NCBI RefSeq assembly: GCF_019097595.1 | Contig: NC_080727.1 | Span: 12,888,501 to 12,952,500 of the forward strand | Source: Hemibagrus wyckioides | Taxonomy: Eukaryota; Chordata; Actinopteri; Siluriformes; Bagridae | Reading direction: 5' to 3' | DNA: 64,000 bases | Shown here: piece by piece, positions 26,869 to 38,689 of the stretch | Numbering within the stretch: position 1 is the stretch's first letter | Layout: the number at the start of each line of letters is the position of its first letter | Made by a program: the position numbers and the translations under genes | The notes under the pieces: generated by a model | The model's input: the letters and a program-made list of their open reading frames with translations, nothing else | Databases searched by the model: none | What the model was told of the DNA's origin: nothing

Positions 26869-26889
26869 CACACACACACACACACACAC
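26869..26889. repeat. (CA)n microsatellite
   Basis: Uninterrupted CA run. Confidence 0.95.
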
Positions 26890-27099
26890 TTCTTGTTCAT
26901 ACCATCTTAACAAGGACATGGTGAAAACTGGGTGCTTGACGACACACACTTTTCTTACAGTTAAAACCAAGGACAAAAAGCAGAGTGCCTTAAACTTCCA
27001 GTATTTTAAATAGGAATTAGGGCTTTATGTCTGGGTGTATGTCCTAATTGAGGGCCCTAATGGATGTTAACACCAGGGGGTGTGACAGGAGCATGACAG

Positions 27100-28020
27100 G
27101 TCCTGTGTGAATGTACCAGAAACTGTCCATTTTTCTCTTCTGGGGCACTGTTTATCCTAAGCGGGTGGTAACTCCTCTCCTGCTACATGCTCAAGTCTAC
27201 TATGAACTCTGTTGTCGTGCAGGAAGAGGTTGTTGTCACACAGTCATAAGTGAGCAGTGAGAAGAGCAGTGGCCTCAGGACACAACCCAGTGGGGCTCCA
27301 GTGCTGAGGGTGTGGAAGACATGCCTGCCCACCTGTACTGCTTACATAGGTGACACAACTTCCTTGTCTGTCAGTAAATTAGAGATCCACTGACAGAGGG
27401 ACAAGGTCCTTCAGGTCCTCCAGCTTGGTGGTGAGTCTGGAGGGTATTAAGCTGTGTGTTAAATGCTAAGCTATGGTCAACAAACAGCATTTTTTTAAAT
27501 ATAATTTCCTGTTCTGGTGTCCACATGCTTCAGGGCTGTGTGTAATAGGTATGTGATGATGTAATCTGGTCAGTGATTGGTTCAGTATATGAACGGTAAT
27601 GGGTCCGGGGTGTCAAGTAATGAAGAGTTGATGAAGCACCTTTCAAAGCACTTCATCACAACTGAGGTCAGGGCTACTGGGTGATAGTCACTGAGGCAGA
27701 AGGGTGGGGATTCTTTAGTACAGGAGCGATAATGGATTGACTTAAAGCAAATAGGAATTATAGACTGTGCCAGGGAGAGGTTAAATATGTCCATAAACAT
27801 AAAGCATTTCCCACTCTGACACACTCCCATTAGCACTGATAGTGCTGCCTTTAGCACTGCTAGCACTGCTTGCAATTCCTGCACTATTAGAGCTGTTAGC
27901 TGCAGCCTTGAAGCAAGTGTAAAAAGTGTTTAGCTCGTCCGCCAGAGACGTGTCTGCATTCACCATTCTGGTGGATGGTGTTTTAGTGAACGTTATCATT
28001 TTCAGTCCCTGCCACATGGT
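27100..28020 (-). mobile_element. LINE reverse-transcriptase fragment (decayed)
   Basis: Two overlapping minus-strand frames together read as the start of a non-LTR retrotransposon reverse transcriptase. At 28017-27781 there is MWQGLKMIT with NADTSLADELNTFYTCF, the linker usual before the RT domain. At 27884-27582 there is IFNLSLAQSIIPICFK, then SDYHPVALTSVVMKCFE, the RT motif-1/2 region normally read as NDYRPVALT with KxFE. Downstream (27220-27480) the decayed thumb/palm region can be followed as DNA. Frameshifts and stops show that the copy is dead. The family is L2/Jockey-like by texture. Confidence 0.75.
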
Positions 28021-28137
28021 AGTTTTTACTTCAGTATTGCAGTGGATTCATGACCTTGTTATGCAACATTAAATAAATGCAATAAATAGGAAAATACATT
28101 TTCTAATGAAAATGCAGAGTGATTGCATAGCTGAAGC

Positions 28138-28226
28138 AACTCCCAGGTGGTCACTAGGTGTTGCTATGGTATCCAAGCTGGTTACTATGGTGTTGCTAGG
28201 TGATTGCTATTGTGTTGCTAGTGTAT
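28138..28226 (+). repeat. short minisatellite (GGTGTTGCTA units)
   Basis: Imperfect units of the form GGTTACTATGGTGTTGCTA are repeated about three to four times. Confidence 0.7.
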
Positions 28227-29220
28227 TTGTGTCCAAAAACATAAGAAGTGCGCAAACTTTTGCCCACAGATTTATGTCATTTATTCCTGTGAGGGAAAAA
28301 AAGCAGTTGCAGTGCAAAAATCACACATTCGATCAAAACATCTCTATAAAAGAAGACAGAATTTTCTGGAAGTTGTTCGTGTCGAAAACTGCAGGATGAG
28401 TTAGAGGACAAAAAAACAGACAACAGATTATATTTTTTTGAGAAAATTTAGAACAAATGTGATTTTCTCTACAGAGCCATTTTAGAGGATGTAGAGCACC
28501 GTACAACCTAAAAAATCAGGGAGAAGTTGTAGCACTTCCTTTAATTAGTTACAATGGTGCAAATTAAAAATGCACCAATCTTGAAGTTATTGTATTTCTT
28601 GTATTGGTCTGTCTGGTCAATTGAATAAGTTTAATCCAGATTTCAACCAAAGCTTTATGTAGCTTTAAGTTCATTCCCAGCTTCCTAAAATATTCTGTTT
28701 TTAACTACTGAACTTATGCTTTTAATAACAATCCTGCTGCTTGAACTCGGTGCCAGGATTCTTCATCTCTTTCCACTGGCCTGGGCTCAGCTTAAAATGG
28801 AGCTTCACCAGATGCGAAGCCCAGAACGAGCCAACGTTTATGGCATAAACCTCTAAAACTTTTTGTGTGTCACAATCAGCATTTCATTTGTTGACATAAT
28901 GATACTTAGTTCCCTAATTATATAAATCATTCAGTTATTTCACTTTAACAATATGTTCTTAACCGAATCTCTACGAGAATCTAGAAAGCTAGCATCATTG
29001 AGGAAAACTTAGGGCGATGCAAATGTACAGCATTAAGTTTTACAGGGTAAATTTAGATGATCTCCATTTTAATGTTGTTTCATGTATTGAAAAATACGGA
29101 GACATATAAATGAATAGTTTCTTCATCTGTGACATTAAGAAAAGACAAAACAAAGAAAAGAAAAAAAAATCATTATCTTCCTAAAAGGCCAAAGAGCTTA
29201 AATGCAGTTTGCTACACGAG

Positions 29221-29234
29221 ACACTAGATGGCGC
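29221..29234 (+). promoter_or_regulatory. CTCF-like motif
   Basis: ACACTAGATGGCGC matches CCASYAGRKGGCRS at 13 of 14 positions (first base differs). Motif match only. Confidence 0.4.
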
Positions 29235-29470
29235 CACAACTCAAGTTTCAAACTTGATGTTCTGATTTTGTTATATGGATGGATTCGTCAATAAACAAGA
29301 TAAAGAAAGCAGTGTATCAGAAAGGTCGTACAGAGCATTTGCATATATGCATATTAACTACAGTTACATTTGTTTGCTTGTTTGTTTCTTTGTTTTTGTG
29401 GCTAAAGCAATTATAAGGAAATTTAGAAAAATTAAGAAAGTAATAATTTTGATAATAATAATATGTAATA

Positions 29471-29508
29471 ATATGTGAGGTAAATAATAAATTATTTACC
29501 TCACATAT
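29471..29508. repeat. perfect inverted repeat, 18-bp arms, 2-nt loop
   Basis: ATATGTGAGGTAAATAAT is followed by AA and then its exact reverse complement. No U-tract terminator or small RNA gene context is visible. It could be the joined ends of a MITE or simply a cruciform-prone palindrome. Confidence 0.9.
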
Positions 29509-29945
29509 GTATGGTGCATATATACATAGAAAGTAAGCATTAATAGAGTTAAAATTTGCATATGCATCAGTTTAAGACAGTATGGTTCGGGTAAATTGAA
29601 ACAAGCACCACAATTTATCGTTTGATCTGTATATATTGAATTTTAGGAAAAAAAAATTGGGTATGAAGCCATGTTGTTACTGCAGTAAGAAATTAATCAG
29701 AAGATATTACTTCTTTACATGTAGTCAGGTGTACATAGTTTACTCTTTTCATGTAATATTTGAGTATGTTAATTACTATGGAGAGTAACTGTTACTGAAA
29801 TCTAAATTATATTTGATTTGATCCCATTAAAAAGATTTCTTTAAAAAAAAAAAAGTTTTAATATTGAATATTGAATGCTAAATATATCACAAATTACCAT
29901 GTCATTAAAATGTTTTTTTCAGTTTGTAAGCTTCTTCAGTATATA

Positions 29946-30179
29946 AGAAGAAAGAAATAGCCTTTATTTGTCACATATACATTACAGCACAGTGAAATTC
30001 TTTCTTCACATATCCCATCCTTGGAGGTTGGGGTCAGAGCACAGGGTCAGCCATGATACAGTGCCCCAGGAGCAAAGAGGGTTAAGGGCCTTGCTCAAGG
30101 GCCCAACAGTGGTGTAGGGGCTTGAACCCCCGCTCTTTCGGTCAACGACCCAGAGCCTTAACCACTTGAGCCACCACCA
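29946..30179 (-). repeat. tRNA-derived SINE (type 2), minus orientation
   Basis: Inverted copy of the SINE at 25845-26085: it starts with the AAGAAGAAAGAAATAGCC end and runs through TTGGGGTCAGAGCACAGGG to GGGGCTTGAACCCCCGC and CCAGAGCCTTAACCACTTGA. The two copies, 4 kb apart, frame the 27-kb LINE fragment. Confidence 0.8.
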
Positions 30180-30284
30180 TTTTTCCTTTACATATAGTGA
30201 AAGCCCTTCAGGATTCCAGTAATGTATCTTATGGTATTAGTTTTATAAATGGTGAAAAAGCTCAAAAACTATCCCCATACACCA

Positions 30285-30926
30285 ACCAGGCAAAAGGAAG
30301 AAGGTGGCCTGGTCTGATGAATCATGTTTTCTTTTACATCACATGAATGGCCGCTGTGTGCATGGCTTACCTGGGGAACATATGGCACCAAGGTGCACTA
30401 TGGGAAGAAGGCAAGCCGGTGGAGGCAGTGTTATGCTTTGGGCAATGTTCTGCTGGGAAACATTGGGTCCTGCCATCCATGTGGATGTTACTTTGACACG
30501 TACCACCTACCTAAGCATTGTTACAGACCATGTACACCCTTTCATGGAAACAGTATTCCCTGATGTCTGTGGCCTCTTTCAGCAGGATAATGCATCGTGC
30601 CACCAAGCAAAAATGGTTCAGGAATGGTTTGATGAGCACAACAACGAGTTTGAGGTGTTCACTTGGCGTCCAAATTCCCCAGATCTCAATCCAATAGAGC
30701 ATCTGTGGAATGTGCTGGACAAACAAGTCCAATTCATGTAGGCCCCACCTCGCAACTTACAGGACTTAAAGGATCTGCTGCTAACATCTTGGTGCCAAAT
30801 ACCACAGCACACCTTCAGGGATCTAGTGGAGTCCATGCCTCAATGGGTCGGGGCTGTTTTAGCAGCAAAAGGGGGACCAACACAATATTAGGCAGGTGGT
30901 CATGTTATGCCTGATTGGTATATATT
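30285..30926 (+). mobile_element. Tc1-like transposon, 3' half with transposase catalytic domain
   Basis: The frame 30304-30741 encodes 145 residues of the DDE domain of a Tc1-type transposase. The first acidic residue is in AWSDESCF, the second in GLFQQDNASCH and the third in [12 protein letters not shown] premature TAG (30739-30741) follows KQVQFM. The frame then continues as APPRNLQDLKDLL...TSWCQIPQHTF through AAKGGPTQY and stops at 30890. The right end (CATGTTATGCCTGATTGG) is the inverted terminal repeat. The N-terminal DNA-binding half is absent, so the copy is dead. Deleted relatives lie at 38690-39171, 61656-62048 and 63377-63864. Confidence 0.9.
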
Positions 30927-32140
30927 TGAATTCATATTTATTAAATATTTATATTGATTTTGTAATTATCATATTAGCACCATATAACAATGTCACCGTT
31001 TTGTATTTAAATGTAACCACCTAGCACTGCTTGCTAATTCTTCTGAGGTGAGTGTGGACAGTTTGCTGTTTTTGATATAGATTTTAATTTTTTAAAATAA
31101 CAAATGAATAAATGTCTATCATAAACACGTTTTATTAAGGTACAGGAGTACTTTTATTACCCTATGTTTGAAAAAGTCAGTCATTAAAATATGTAGCATA
31201 GCTTGCTAATTATCTTATGTCAGAATTACACGAGGTGACCCTATGAGTTGCTGTATGTTTTAATCAGATATTTAATCTAGGGCACAGGTTCCCAGGTGCA
31301 CAGGGTAGAGTTTTTCCTACTCTAACTCTCCCACTTCAACTCTGGAGGTTTTGTCCATTTTTTAAACCAGGAGTGTTGCATGTGAATAAAACATACACGT
31401 TTTCTTTTTGTCATGTTACAGACCGTCCACTAGAGGTCGCTGAATGAACAGCACCCTAAACCAATTCAACACAGGCCCAAGACCTAGGGGCTTTTGTATG
31501 TCCTTTTTCAGCTCTAATGCACCTGCTACAAATATATTCTGGTGCATAATCCTTCACTGATCCCCCTGCTCTTGAGACCTGAGACCCAACAGCACCTCCT
31601 ATCTGGTTTCATGCTATGCTTATGTCAGGACACACAACATACATGTACATGTATGTATGTATGTTCAACACAATGTTTTGAACATATATACACTGTACTG
31701 TTCATCTATCTTTTTTGTCATACCATTTCCCTTGGTTTGTTCATTGATTTGTAAAACTGATCTCCTCAAATAATAATTTTTCCCACAGCTTTAATATGAA
31801 CCATGCTGCAGATTGGAAAAAGAAGACTGGAACCACAATTGGAAGGACAATTAAAAGAAAAATCATGGATTATGCTCCATATTGCCCTAGTGCTCTGCCT
31901 TTAAAACTTAAGAGTTACAGCTGCTGTTGTGTTGCAGATTTCCTTCATTGCCTTTGCTTGAGTAACATAAACCCATAAATATCTCAGTGCTGAATGTACT
32001 CCTGAATTCCTGTTGCTTGGTTAAGTCACAGTGAAAGGTGCCTGCGACCTCTAGACAATAGGCAAAGTGTCTCTCTCCATATGGCTGCCCTGCGGGACTC
32101 TTTTGTAAGGTGATGGATATACTCACATTAATGGCTGTCA
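30927..32140. other. non-coding, nothing certain recognised
   Basis: No gene recognised; short ATGT microsatellite-like run near 31640-31665 and a CTCF-like motif at 31427-31440. Confidence 0.45.
31427..31440 (+). promoter_or_regulatory. CTCF-like motif
   Basis: CCACTAGAGGTCGC matches CCASYAGRKGGCRS at 13 of 14 positions (T for G near the 3' side). Motif match only. Confidence 0.35.
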
Positions 32141-32179
32141 TCTTTAAAAAAAATTTTTTCTTTCTCTCTACCCCCCCCC

Positions 32180-34860
32180 CACCCCCAATAGCAGTCCTAG
32201 CCAGCCCCTCTACCAACCAACTTTGCCTCTACTACCACAAGGTGCTTGTATCTGCAAAGTGTGCCTTTCGCTTTGTACACAAATCCCCAGTGCACCCTCC
32301 CCTCCTTCCACACTCCAGACTTTGTATTTGTGAAAGGGAGCGTCTCAAATGTCCTGTGCAGGCGCAACAGCTGCCACTGTGCCACGCCGTTCTTTCAGGC
32401 CTCCGACAAAAGAGGGCAGTTTTTTTTCCTTTCTTTTTTTCCCTTTTGACGAGGGGGCTCAGTGCACTTTTGTGTGCAAATACCCCCCCTCCCTTTACCC
32501 CAGCCCTTTTTTGAAGCAGCTATAGCCTTTGTGTGCTTACTAGAAACAGGAGTGGAGAGAAGAAGGGGGAGGCATCTGATATGGCTCCTGTGCAAGCCTG
32601 AGGGCTAGCCACAGCACAGCTGGCCACTACAGACTGTCTCCTCATACCCCACCCCTCTACAAACACTGCCTCAAACCACCATCACCACAGCCTCTCCAGG
32701 CCTCTCAGATGGACAGCTGATCCCCAGAGTCATAGCAATATCTATCTGTATTTTGGCAACAGTTGGCAGCATGTGTCAGCACTACACACCTTTGATCACT
32801 GTGTTCAGCATGACAGTCTGAAATCTTATCTACTCCTCCACCTGCATGTGCAAGTAATCGCCCACAAAATGCTCACAATACACACTGGAATGCTTCACAC
32901 CTGCTACCTGTCCCGTTCAGAGTTTATTTGTGTTTATTCAGCAGAGATGGTATTGATGTAAATGTAGTAGTAAGTATTTCGCTACTCCTTCATCGATGGA
33001 GATTAGACTGTGCTTATACTGTGTTTGTTTGCACCCTTGTTTTGTTTATCCTGGCTGGCAAATTTAGGTGAGCAGTATGTTACAGATCTAGAAATGTTTA
33101 CATCTAAAATAAAATGTCAACATTAAGCTAAGCATACAGTTTCAACATTTGATTAATGGTAGGCGGTTGCAAGACGGTGTCCAATAGAATGCATTTAGGA
33201 AGCTGAGAATGTCTATCTAAAAAAAAATACCCTTGGAGAACTAATTTTCCACAAAACGTGGAAACAAGCTACCTTAGCATAAAGTCTTCAAAATAAACTG
33301 TCTGAAACAGTGCCTCAGTGTGATACCATTTTGATTCAACAATGAACCAAATTGTTGGTTTTGAATTTTTGTGGTTGAAACGATAAACTGAATGATAATT
33401 TTCTACCACAGTTTGAATCCTTGTATGAATCAGTACTTGTGGGCAGTTTAAGACAATAATCAGCTACGGCCAAGCTCTATCAGGCTGATCTCCACTCGCA
33501 GATGGATATTTGAGCAGGTGATGTGGAGGAGGAGAGGCCCACACTGGAGCAGGGATGAGCAGGCCAGCATTAGGCAGGAGGCCTGACCCTCTGACTACAC
33601 ACAAAGAGACAGCTGGCCCACATAATGAGTGATTACCATAGCGTGCAGACTGGAGCCCCTCACTCTACAGACCATAATCTGCCAGGCCGCCATGGCAGGA
33701 TGGGGGACAGCAACTGGCCAATTAAGAAAGTTCTACATATTAGCATGGAGGGATGGCGGCAGGCGCCATCGATAAAAGTTGACAAGAGAGGGGGCTGGCT
33801 TCTGGAAATGAATGGCTGCTGATGTTTTGCCAGAAATATGTTGCATTCCATTTAGGCAGCTAAGTCTAGTGAAGTTCCCCTCCAGTGCTCTTTCTCCATG
33901 CATGTTTATACACACATCAAAAACTACTTACAGTCCTAGCATCACGATTTGCTTTCATTTGCATCAAAAATAAAACGAAGCAACTCATTTTCCACCAAAA
34001 CTCGTCAGAGCTTGTTTCTGATAAGGTATCTGTTGAGAAAACATGGAATACTGATGTCTGTGTCCCTGGTGACCTGTGTATCTGTCCTTTCCATCACCCT
34101 TCACCCTTCATGACCATCTGCTCTGGTTCCAGGGACAACCCCACCCCGGTTCACTAGTTGTTTTACTCTGGATAGGTCAACAGGGACCTGGAGAAGGCAC
34201 TCGACAGTCATGTGATAGAAGGACCCTTGTAAAACTGGAGACCAAAAGAGGGGGGTAAGGCATATATGGAATGAAATATTGTGACATTGCAGTTAAAGCC
34301 CTCTTTCAAGCCCCAGGACAGCTGAAAGCACTGGCAAAAGGAGACCCTCATCCTAGTCAAGGTCCCTCCCCAAGGCTTATATCAATCAGTGCCTATATGA
34401 CAGCAGGCCTCATCTCAGCAGCATGTGTGCACCCTCCTTCCCTTGCTCCCTAAACCACTAGAAGAACACCCAGTCTGCCCGACAGGAGGTCTTTTAAGAG
34501 AGTGCTCCATGATGACTAGGAAAGCAGCAGCAGGTCCCCCGAGGGAATGTAGCTTAAAAGGAGAAGGCTTGTGCCAGGCACAGGGTCATCTCTTTCCTCT
34601 TCCTCTCCTCCTACCCCCCCATGCTTGCTTGTACCTAAAGCTCCAACTCATTATGCACAGCAGCAGATGGAGCAGGTTTTGTGGCCTAGTTGCTGGGTAG
34701 ATTGAGGAGTCCAGGGTTTGGGGGCCTGGCTGTGATTTTGCAGTCAGCAGGCACTCGCTGACAATAAGGGCTGCCTGCGTGCTGCTGCTTTGTTCTTCAC
34801 TGGCTCATTTGATTACTTCTATTTTTTTTTTACCCTTTTGGATGTTTGAAGAAAGCCAGA
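32180..34860. promoter_or_regulatory. cluster of candidate conserved non-coding elements
   Basis: This 2.7-kb stretch is clearly more GC-rich and compositionally even than the AT-rich desert around it, yet has no convincing reading frame. Sub-blocks with enhancer-like texture are at about 32230-32420, 33460-33860 (CCATGGCAGGATGGGGGACA followed by CTGGCCAATTAAGAAAG and homeobox-type ATTA/TAAT words) and 34020-34700. Vertebrate gadd45g genes are known to sit beside gene deserts rich in conserved elements, and the nearest gene here is gadd45g 6 kb to the right. The link is an inference. Confidence 0.4.
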
Positions 34861-35464
34861 GGTCATTCAGATGCAGCCAGAGTTCAGCTGTTCACTCCCA
34901 CAACATGATGCATGGGTTTATAATTATAGCTTACAAGAAGTCAAATAATATGTGTATTGATGAACATCAAAAATATGCAACCATTCAGACTGCAGCTGAA
35001 AAAGAAAAAAACAATCAACATAGTGGCTCTTGTGCTGGTGAAAAAATGAGATCAAAAGATTTACAATATTTTTATGTGGTTTCTAATGGAACTCTTGTAT
35101 ATCAAGCCTATAACAGAATGTTTCCTCTATCACCCAGGTTTCCCAGTAGAATCTAAATAATTCTGGTGGAACCCAAAGATGCAGGAAGCAAAGATGAGGC
35201 AAGCTTCCTCCTCAGATTAATTTTTTCTATCCAACCGATCAGGCTGCAGCTGGATGGAAGGTGGAAGATGGCAAGCTGGTGCAAAAATGACATTATAGTT
35301 GGAGCATGTTTACTTCTTTACACATTTAGACTCATTTTACAACCATAAAATTAATGACCATTTTTCCATGGCAAAGATTCTTCAATATTTATGCAGTTCA
35401 TTGTTTTAGTTCCCTGAGGAACCAACAAAAATCAAAGATTAAAGATCAATAAGCCAATTTGCCA

Positions 35465-35500
35465 AATTTCTATTTGTTCTTCAGGGAACAAATAGAAATT
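35465..35500. repeat. perfect inverted repeat, 15-bp arms, 6-nt loop
   Basis: AATTTCTATTTGTTC, loop TTCAGG, then GAACAAATAGAAATT. It would fold as a clean hairpin; no other RNA gene features are seen. Confidence 0.9.
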
Positions 35501-35819
35501 ATTCTTCTGTGTTATCTTTTTGAAAAAAAAAAAACTTATTTACTTATTTACTGTATAAGATGGTATGAAGTCTCAAACTTGAGAAATAAATATATTTTAT
35601 ATTTCTATTCCAGATCTAAAATACTACTAAGCTAGTTATAGATATTACTAGAACTGATTGGTCAACCTCATTTTTAGTGCTTTTCTCTGATGCTGTTATC
35701 AACGATTTTTATCAAGAACAGGACTTTCTAGGTTTAAAAACCATAAAAGCAGAATATTTCAGCAATATCAGTCTCATTAACAATGTTAATCCATAATCAT
35801 TTTTAAACACTAAGTGGAT

Positions 35820-36500
35820 CCAGGATTGTGGCCTCCTTTTATTGCATGTAGTTTTTTTTCTTCTTGTCTTTGCTCATCCTACTCTAGGATCAGATATTTG
35901 AAACCACGGGGGATTCACTGTTCATCAACCAGATGGCATTTTCTCAGCCAATCACAAGCTGTCTCCATCTGAGTCAGAGGAAAAAGGCCTTCAGTCATAC
36001 AGGGCAAATCAAGGGCAGGGTTATTATTTCACAAAAGTGAACTCCACATCAGTGACAATGTAGCTGATTATATTGACTCATATCACCTGTTTTATTTCAA
36101 GTAATAATAGTGAAGTTAGTTCTATTTAGCTATCACATAATTCCACATTTGCGTATTAACGGAAATATAGGGTTGTACGGATATTTGATTTTACTCCTAA
36201 CCATGGTCTGAGCTTTTTTTTCTCTTGTGTCATTAGATTCAATGCAAAACTAAGAAAGTAAACACGCCCTGGTCAATAAATCACATTTGCAGCAAAGGGG
36301 AAATTGGTGTTCATTGGATTTATAGCAGTGGGCTGGATAATATGGTATTACTTCTCAGGTCAGATTTACCTGCATCTGATAAATTTTGTGTGGGCCCAGT
36401 GCTAGTCCTTGTATGAGGCTGCATCTCCGGCCCGATATCATACAGTTTGCTTTTGGCTAAAATTAAAAGTCATCCAAGCATCAACACTGAGCACTCTATT
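35820..36500. promoter_or_regulatory. candidate conserved non-coding elements
   Basis: Two sub-blocks (35880-36030 and 36230-36480) have balanced composition, no reading frame and transcription-factor-like words: CAGATGGC, CCAATCACAAG, AAGTAAACACGCCC (forkhead-like) and GGTCAATAAATCAC. Inference from texture only. Confidence 0.35.
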
Positions 36501-36726
36501 TTTAAAACACGTATCTCACGTTAATGGGATTCTAGATTTTGTCCAGAGTCAATCTTTAATTCTTTAAATGTTCATAGAAAGATGACAAACATCTTTCTAT
36601 ACATCTTATTATAATTTTAAAAAAGCACATGTTTTAGAATCAAATCGCAACTTGGTCTAGTCACATCTTGGTCGCTTTAAGGCAATGATGGACATCTTTG
36701 GTCAGTCAGTGCTCACTGGGTTGATA

Positions 36727-37489
36727 CACTATATTGCCAAAAGTATTCGCTCACCTGCCTTGACTCGCATATGAACTTAAGTGACATCCCATTCCTAATC
36801 CATAGGGTTCAATATGACATCGGTCCACCCTTTACAGCTATAACAGCTTCAACTCTTCTGGGAAGGCTGTCCACAAGGTTTAGGAGTGTTTATGGGAATT
36901 TTTGACCATTCTTCCAGAAGTGCATTTGTGAGGTCACACACTGATGTTGGACGAGAAGGCCTGGCTCTCAGTCTCCACTCTAATTCATCCCAAAGGTGTT
37001 CTATCGGGTTGAGGTCAGGACTCAGGCCAGTCAAGTTCATCCACACCAGACTCTGTCATCCATGTCTTTATGGACCTTGCTTTGTGCACTGGTGCACAGT
37101 CATGTTGGAAGAGGAAGGGGCCAGCTCCAAACTGTTCCCACAAAGTTGGGAGCATGGAATTGTCCAAAATGCCTTGGTATGCTGAAGCATTCAGAGTTCC
37201 TTTCACTGGAACTAAGGGGCCAAGCCCAGCTCCTGAAAAACAACCCCACACCATAATCCCCCCTCCACCAAACTTTACACTTGGCACAATGCAGTCAGAC
37301 AAGTACCGTTCTCCTGGCAACCGCCAAACCCAGATTCGTCCATCAGATTGCCAGATGGAGAAGCGCGATTCGTCACTCCAGAGAACGCGTCTCCACTGCT
37401 CTAGAGTCCAGTGGCGGCGTGCTTTACACCACTGCATCCGACGCTTTGCATTGCACTTGGTGATGTATGGCTTGGTACACAATATAGTG
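36727..37489 (-). mobile_element. Tc1-like transposon with frameshifted transposase
   Basis: The left end TACACTATATTGCCAAAAG and the right end CACAATATAGTGTA are inverted over 12 bases, flanked by TA. The minus frame 37548-37015 carries the DDE domain: WSDESRF, a Gly-rich [10 protein letters not shown] block, and [10 protein letters not shown] frameshift near 37015-37046 moves the last acidic motif, LNPIEHLWDELE, into the 37046-36849 frame. The N-terminal half and most of the right terminal repeat are deleted. This family differs from the one at 30.3 kb. Confidence 0.9.
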
Positions 37490-38236
37490 TATGTTTGATT
37501 GCATTTGGGCCATTTTGGGTGCTTAGATTTGGAGCACATTTGGCTCACAATACATTCACCTTTGACCTAACTGATCCTAACCTCAACTTAAGAATCTGCT
37601 CTCTGTGAATTAACCATGAAAAATATAAAATTATGCAGAACATTTTGACTTCCAGGCCCGAAGCTTAGAAGATTTCAATTTATAAAGCTATCATATGTAA
37701 AGACCACGCTTGATTCCCAACCCGAGCCTCATCAGGTGACCTGACACAACAGGAATAAATGTTTTCATTAAATATTATCATCTGGCTCAGCTCATCAAAA
37801 TGAGACAACTCTTTCAGCTTCCAAATGAGTCCTTCTAAAACAAACAAATTTTGCAATCTGGTGACCAGTGATTTTTTTTTCTTCTTTGCCAAATTACTAT
37901 CATTAACATTGTAACATTACATTTCATTGTATTTTATATAATGGTTAGTTAGTAGTAAACAATTACAAATGTGTACAACTAAAAATGAGTATTAACAACA
38001 GGACTCTGCTTCATAAACAAGATTTAGTTCTATTTATTCTGCCAACTGATCACCTTCACTAACACACTAATTAACCTTTACTATATAAAACACAGAACTC
38101 ACCATTCACGCACATGAACAACTCAGATGTTTAAAAAAGACAAATGAAGCATCATGAAAAAACAACAAACAACAAGAACAAAAAAACAGACTGGAGTATA
38201 TATGTGAGTCAGCTCTCAAGGTTCAGCTGAACAAAA
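37490..38236. other. non-coding, nothing recognised
   Basis: AT-rich; short open frames only. Confidence 0.45.
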
Positions 38237-38276
38237 TGAATGAATGAATGAATGAATGAATGAATGAATGAATGAA
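38237..38276. repeat. (TGAA)10 microsatellite
   Basis: Ten perfect TGAA units. Confidence 0.97.
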
Positions 38277-38439
38277 TAAATGGTATTAAATACATTAATA
38301 AGCAAAAATAATGGAAGATAAAACAATGTGGAGCATATATGCAAATCAGCTCTCAACATTCAACTAATGGAACTGTTTTTAAAAAACTGACTCATTTGCA
38401 ATTACTCACCAGTTTACAATCACCTGCACCTCACTTAAT

Positions 38440-38650
38440 TCAGTTCTGGTTTACACAGTGATGAGTCTGAGCCTTGTTTATCCAGTTTCACCTGTTTTTG
38501 TTAATGCTGTCTCTTTTGTTTTTTTGCCACATCCAGTCTGTTCGTTGATTGCATGACCTTTTGCTTGCATCAAAGCATTTGTTTGACCTTTTGGTTTGTC
38601 TGCCTTTATATTTTTTTTTATTACTAAAACCTCACATTTACATCCCTGAC
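38440..38650 (+). mobile_element. possible LTR remnant
   Basis: T-rich sequence ending in TTACTAAAACCTCACATTTACATCCCTGAC, which resembles the 3' end of fish LTRs (poly(A) signal-like AT run, then a CATTTACATCC word). No coding sequence. It abuts a Tc1 derivative. Confidence 0.3.
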
Positions 38651-38689
38651 AAAGAATATTCATGCTTAACGTAAACCTTCTTTCTGTAT

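Larger units (their letters stand above)
28227..29940. other. AT-rich non-coding sequence
   Basis: No gene recognised. It contains a CTCF-like motif at 29221-29234 and a perfect 18-bp-arm hairpin at 29471-29508, listed separately. The block at 28740-28860 is more GC-rich and unexplained. Confidence 0.45.

Noticed and set aside
32110..32514. 134-codon plus-strand frame
   Set aside because: Starts in a poly-T/poly-C run; composition is that of the GC-shifted block, no domain.
34779..35156. 125-codon plus-strand frame
   Set aside because: Low-information translation with no domain; adjacent to candidate non-coding elements.
37070..37498. 142-codon plus-strand frame
   Set aside because: Antisense shadow of the Tc1 transposase.
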